The notes under the pieces were generated by a model, which was not told the origin of the DNA, ran no database searches, and saw only the letters and a program-made list of their open reading frames with translations. DNA of 9,265 nucleotides from Chitinophagaceae bacterium (GTDB lineage Bacteria; Bacteroidota; Bacteroidia; Chitinophagales; Chitinophagaceae): the NCBI GenBank assembly GCA_947459455.1, contig CANHEC010000046.1, positions 1 through 9,265 of the forward strand, in the 5' to 3' direction. Positions 6,856 to 9,265 of the stretch are shown here, piece by piece. Positions within the stretch are counted from its first letter, which is position 1. Each line of letters opens with the position of its first letter. A program made the position numbers and the translations under genes.

Positions 6856-7020
6856 ATTTTCTGAAAAGGCGTTCTTGCTGATTCGCCAGTCCCGCTAGAT
6901 ACTTGCTAAACAGGTTGGCTAAGCCTCGAATTGGTGCCATTTGGAAAAGCCAAGCTTGCAGATCAGGAATGGCTGGCATTTGTGACCAATATGTTTCCTA
7001 TCTTCTTTTTACAATTGCTC

Positions 7021-7109
7021 GCCAAATGCAAGAGTCCCTGAAACTGGAACTTCAGGAGTAGGTGCCCACCTGGGTCAATCGACTAATTTTTGAGTGCGCT
7101 GCATTTGGC
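7021..7109. repeat. 89-base nested inverted-repeat structure
   Basis: GCCAAATGCA (7021-7030) and TGCATTTGGC (7100-7109) are exact 10-base complements. Between them lie two more small stems: CCTGAA/TTCAGG (7037-7042 with 7051-7056, 8-base loop) and AGGTG/CACCT (7060-7064 with 7067-7071). Such a closing stem around two hairpins could be a structured RNA or the ends of a tiny non-autonomous element. No clear flanking target duplication is visible. Confidence 0.35.
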
Positions 7110-7164
7110 AACAGCCTACTTGTATTTTTTTGAATGTTGGCTATGAAAGATGGCCGGCCCCAGC

Positions 7165-7199
7165 AGACAAGTATTTGAAAAGAAGGAAAATGTTTGTCT
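7165..7199. repeat. 11-bp imperfect hairpin
   Basis: AGACAAGTATT (7165-7175) pairs with AATGTTTGTCT (7189-7199) through nine Watson-Crick and two G-U pairs, with a 13-base purine-rich loop. No T-run follows directly, so it is not a typical terminator. Confidence 0.35.
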
Positions 7200-7213
7200 C
7201 AGTCACATAAAAC

Positions 7214-7233
7214 TACTACACATCTATGTAGTA
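7214..7233. repeat. 7-bp inverted repeat TACTACA/TGTAGTA
   Basis: The arms at 7214-7220 and 7227-7233 are exact complements around six bases (CATCTA). It is about 140 bases upstream of the lipoprotein start and could be a regulator site or a weak hairpin. Confidence 0.3.
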
Positions 7234-7257
7234 CAGAGGAAAAAATAAGTCAACGAC

Positions 7258-7288
7258 ACACACTTATGGGCTTTTAATACACACTTAT
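7258..7288. repeat. Direct repeat ACACACTTAT, 21-base spacing
   Basis: The 10-base word occurs at 7258-7267 and again at 7279-7288, placing both copies on the same face of the helix. It lies 87-117 bases upstream of the lipoprotein start, a usual position for activator sites. Confidence 0.4.
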
Positions 7289-7304
7289 TGGTCCTTGTTT
7301 TGGA

Positions 7305-7322
7305 ATTTGACATTTGTCAAAT
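7305..7322. promoter_or_regulatory. 18-bp palindrome upstream of the lipoprotein gene
   Basis: ATTTGACA and TGTCAAAT are exact complements around TT. It contains the same ATTTGA and TCAAAT half-sites seen at 6790-6824, here six bases apart. TTTG words inside it are 15-22 bases before a near-consensus -7 box TACTTTTA (7332-7339), so it probably overlaps the promoter of the gene starting at 7375. Confidence 0.5.
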
Positions 7323-7374
7323 CAAAATTATTACTTTTAGTTATACTCTTGCATATATCAAACACCCGCACGTT

Positions 7375-8946
7375 ATGAAACCTAAACAACCTGCACGAAA
7401 ACAACTTTTTCCAATTGCTACGGCTGTCTTTATTGCCTGCGTACTCGTTATCTTTCCGTTTGCCTGCCGCAAGGCTGACTTTGGCGAGAAGCAAGCCAAC
7501 GCTGCCTTTGATGTAGCAGCTGCTAAAGAATGGTGGTATGGTAGCTTTAAGAAAAGTGGCGATTTTAAACGGATTAATCAATCGAGTCCCATCGTACAAA
7601 TGATGGCTGCGGGTGCAAATCTCAGCGCCCCTGCAACATCAAACACTACAAATAGTGCTAGCGATGCGGCGCTAGGCTTGCAAAGCCGGCTGCCAAGTTG
7701 GCGAAAGGCAACGTATAAAACGATTGGTGACTTGCAAGTAGTGGAAGCTCCGTTGATTGGTGGAGCTGTGCTGGCCCCAATAGCCGAGCCAACCGCCACC
7801 AAAGCCGAAGAGGTAAGATTGGCTGCGTTGACCCAGCAAAAATTGCTCATTTCTACCGACAAGGGTGGTAAGCCAAACGTAAGGGTGGTAACCCTGGTGC
7901 CGAGCTTGCGATACGCAAAAGCAAAAAACTGGGACCTTGGTGTGCTGGAAGCTGCAGCACTGCCAGCCGATTTTGAAGGGGATATAATTGCTTGTAACTG
8001 GGCTGGCACACTTTTAAACGCATGGCGGAAGGAGGATGGAAAGCAGAAGGTACGCCTTGTGCCCAGGCAAAGGCAAGGAAGCGAAACAACCGGAGCGTTA
8101 AATGAAAAAGGTAAGGTTGAACGCTCTTCAATGGTGTGTGAGCAAGTTTATATCATTATTGGCTACCATTATTATTGCATAGCTGCGCCGCAAGGCGATG
8201 AGCCACCCGATGCAGCATGCGAACGTGACCCATCGTTGTGGCAGCAAGGGAATCCAATATGGGATTGGGTGACCGTTTGCCTGCCCGTTGGGTCTGATGG
8301 AGGCCCCGGCGATGATATTTGCCCGCCCGGCCTATCTATGGAGGAGTGTTTTTGTAGCCTCTATAATGTAGGTTGTGAAGGTGGAGGAGGTGATGGCGAA
8401 AATGAGGAGCAGGAAGTCACATGTAGTCAGAATGTGATTGATAGTCTAAACCAAGAGTTTCATCAAATGCTTCTGAATTACGGAAGGTCTCAAAGTATAA
8501 ACGATGTCATCTACGATGAAGTAGATTTGCAAAACTCTATCAATGGCGGCACGCAATCTTATATCTACAAGGATGAACCCGTTTATCATACATTCGCTGA
8601 AAATTCAGATTCGGATTGGAAACTCTACGCAAATTTCCATGTTAAAGTGACAGTACATGGGAATCCGAAAAGGGCAAATGTGGAAATGAGCCATATAAAT
8701 TCTGGTTTTATCGGCACAAATATCGTTGTGGAATCAACTTGGAGGCAAGTGTACGGATATTGTACCGTACCGGTCAATAACCAAAGAAGGAGTGAAGGCA
8801 CGCATTATGTTGGCGGCGAGCTTAAACACTACTCTCGGACTGACGTTGAATTCAACACAGGCCTATGCAGAATCAGATTCAAGCCAGGCAGTGAAGTTAT
8901 CAATTGGCATGCCACAGCGCGACCCTATACTGTATATGTCAAATAG
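7375..8946 (+). CDS. Predicted lipoprotein of unknown function with a Cys-rich middle region
   Basis: This 523-residue protein belongs to no family I can name. The ATG at 7375 is preferred to upstream TTG codons because it opens a lipoprotein-like leader: basic N-terminus (MKPKQPARKQ), hydrophobic stretch 11-30, then Cys31 in FPFAC-RKAD, a Bacteroidota-style lipobox that departs from the strict rule at -3. The N-terminal domain (about 40-235) carries AAAKEWWYGSFKK (48-60), LPSWRK (106-111) and VVEAPL (122-127). This pattern resembles, from memory only, uncharacterised Bacteroidota lipoproteins that vary at their C-terminus. Nine cysteines fall between 255 and 350, partly in CPPGLSMEECFC (316-327), followed by a GGGGDGENEE linker. 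The C-terminal part (about 350-523) looks beta-rich, with no catalytic motif I recognise. G+C falls towards the 3' end (22 of 60 bases at 8461-8520 against 30 of 60 at 2401-2460 in bamA), suggesting acquired or fast-evolving sequence. It stands alone as a single-gene unit. Confidence 0.8.
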   Translation: MKPKQPARKQLFPIATAVFIACVLVIFPFACRKADFGEKQANAAFDVAAAKEWWYGSFKKSGDFKRINQSSPIVQMMAAGANLSAPATSNTTNSASDAALGLQSRLPSWRKATYKTIGDLQVVEAPLIGGAVLAPIAEPTATKAEEVRLAALTQQKLLISTDKGGKPNVRVVTLVPSLRYAKAKNWDLGVLEAAALPADFEGDIIACNWAGTLLNAWRKEDGKQKVRLVPRQRQGSETTGALNEKGKVERSSMVCEQVYIIIGYHYYCIAAPQGDEPPDAACERDPSLWQQGNPIWDWVTVCLPVGSDGGPGDDICPPGLSMEECFCSLYNVGCEGGGGDGENEEQEVTCSQNVIDSLNQEFHQMLLNYGRSQSINDVIYDEVDLQNSINGGTQSYIYKDEPVYHTFAENSDSDWKLYANFHVKVTVHGNPKRANVEMSHINSGFIGTNIVVESTWRQVYGYCTVPVNNQRRSEGTHYVGGELKHYSRTDVEFNTGLCRIRFKPGSEVINWHATARPYTVYVK

Positions 8947-8949
8947 GTG

Positions 8950-9048
8950 CTAGGTGGCCTTCGATAGCAAATCGACATTTTGCTCAAGCAGTATTTCAAG
9001 CGCTTTTTGGGTTTTGATTAAAATCAATCGTGCCGGCTTTGTATGCTT
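8950..9048 (-). pseudogene. Possible decayed coding fragment
   Basis: The minus strand reads KTQKALEILLEQNVDLLSKA and then TAG at 8952-8950. It has the amphipathic look of real protein and faintly resembles the 'LE-x-LL-x-x-x-VDL' stretch of MNT-type nucleotidyltransferases of toxin-antitoxin modules. There is no start codon, the frame is closed upstream by TGA at 9051-9049, and another frame (YYKNSPFLERMKAYKAGTID) looks coding just upstream, as expected after frameshifts. This is a weak inference from about 32 codons. Confidence 0.22.
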
Positions 9049-9151
9049 TCATTCTTTCAAGGAAAGGCGAATTTTTGTAGTAGATGCTTGTTTATTGATG
9101 ACGATGAGACTATCCCTTGCTAAGTTCAAGTAATAAGTGCAACGGGGAGTT

Positions 9152-9214
9152 CTCCCTTTCTGGGCGGAGTGAAGCGAAGGCGTAGCCGAAGCGAAACGGA
9201 GCCCAGAAAGGGAG
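9152..9214. repeat. 63-base palindromic element with 14-bp perfect arms
   Basis: CTCCCTTTCTGGGC (9152-9165) and GCCCAGAAAGGGAG (9201-9214) are exact complements. The 35-base interior contains GAAGCGAA twice in direct orientation (9171-9178 and 9188-9195) on either side of GGC-GTA-GCC (9179-9187), itself a small inverted repeat. There is no T-run after either arm, so it is not an ordinary terminator. The layered symmetry suggests a REP- or MITE-like dispersed element, or a structured RNA. Confidence 0.6.
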
Positions 9215-9227
9215 GGAGCCGAAAAAC

Positions 9228-9235
9228 TACCTTTG
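9228..9235 (+). promoter_or_regulatory. Candidate -7 promoter box at the right edge
   Basis: TACCTTTG matches TAnnTTTG exactly. It lies 10 bases before an ATG at 9246, so a transcript would have a very short leader. No TTTG is present 19-21 bases upstream, where the palindromic element lies. Confidence 0.4.
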
Positions 9236-9245
9236 TTATTACCAC

Positions 9246-9265
9246 ATGACAAAGAAGTATAATCA
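9246..9265 (+). CDS. Possible first codons of a gene running off the window
   Basis: ATG at 9246 opens MTKKYN before the window ends. The Lys-rich opening and the promoter-like box ten bases upstream make a start plausible. Six codons cannot identify a product. Confidence 0.25.

Larger units (their letters stand above)
6771..7374. other. 604-base intergenic region without a convincing gene, rich in small palindromes
   Basis: This stretch separates the minus-strand membrane protein-lutB unit from the plus-strand lipoprotein gene. All frames are broken by stops within about 60 codons and none gives a recognisable protein. It holds the inverted repeats at 6790-6805, 6809-6824 and 6841-6855, a nested repeat structure at 7021-7109, hairpins at 7165-7199 and 7214-7233, a direct repeat at 7258-7288 and a palindrome at 7305-7322. 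A 41-codon minus-strand frame (6854-6979) is the best remnant of coding sequence. It could contain a regulatory region, a small RNA, decayed mobile DNA or a mixture. Confidence 0.6.
8947..9265. other. 319-base region after the lipoprotein gene: repeats and possible gene remnants
   Basis: No complete gene is visible. It holds a weak hairpin, AGCAAA/TTTGCT (8966-8984), with no T-run; a possible minus-strand coding remnant (8950-9048); the palindromic element at 9152-9214; and a promoter-like box with a start codon at the right edge. A 67-codon minus-strand frame (9049-9252) runs straight through the palindromic element and is probably not a gene. Confidence 0.55.

Noticed and set aside
6771..7374. 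CRISPR array or tRNA in the repeat-rich gap.
   Set aside because: The repeats are short, unlike each other and not regularly spaced, and no cloverleaf or CCA end can be traced.
8966..8984. AGCAAA/TTTGCT hairpin after the lipoprotein gene, considered as its terminator.
   Set aside because: It is AT-rich, six pairs long and not followed by a T-run.
9049..9252. Minus-strand open frame of 67 codons at the right edge.
   Set aside because: Much of it is the translation of the 9152-9214 palindrome and its flanks, so the open frame reflects the repeat rather than a gene.

Overview
The window looks like a piece of a Bacteroidota chromosome, most likely Chitinophagaceae or a close relative. The reasons are the gene order uppS-bamA-skp-skp, a BamA whose third POTRA carries a long insertion, a '-7' promoter box of the TAnnTTTG type before several genes, no obvious Shine-Dalgarno sequences, and a lipoprotein with a Cys-Arg-Lys start. 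Base composition is moderate (about half G+C in bamA) and drops towards the right end.

Layout. Bases 1-4212 (+ strand) form an envelope-biogenesis cluster: the last codons of uppS (undecaprenyl diphosphate synthase), bamA (outer-membrane protein insertase) and two tandem OmpH/Skp-family periplasmic chaperones. It closes with a strong rho-independent terminator at 4252-4288. Bases 4310-6746 (- strand) hold three genes: a small two-helix membrane protein, a LutB-type iron-sulfur protein of lactate oxidation probably transcribed with it, and a secreted YkuD-family L,D-transpeptidase. Bases 6771-7374 contain no convincing gene but are dense in inverted and direct repeats. Bases 7375-8946 (+) encode a 523-residue predicted lipoprotein that I do not recognise: N-terminal domain, Cys-rich middle, Gly/Glu linker, beta-rich C-terminal part. 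Bases 8947-9265 hold a possible decayed coding fragment, a striking 63-base palindromic element and, at the very edge, a promoter-like box with what may be the first codons of another gene.

How it works together. The left block is one job: UppS makes the lipid carrier for cell-wall and glycan precursors, the Skp-like proteins keep unfolded outer-membrane proteins soluble in the periplasm, and BamA inserts them. The L,D-transpeptidase also acts in the envelope but is convergently transcribed. lutB is a metabolic gene standing apart from its usual partners lutA and lutC. The right side (6771 onward) has the look of accessory DNA: intergenic palindromes, lower G+C, an orphan lipoprotein and a repeat element. 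I see no CRISPR array, tRNA, rRNA, intact transposase or clear defence system. The least explained parts are the lipoprotein and the 9152-9214 element.
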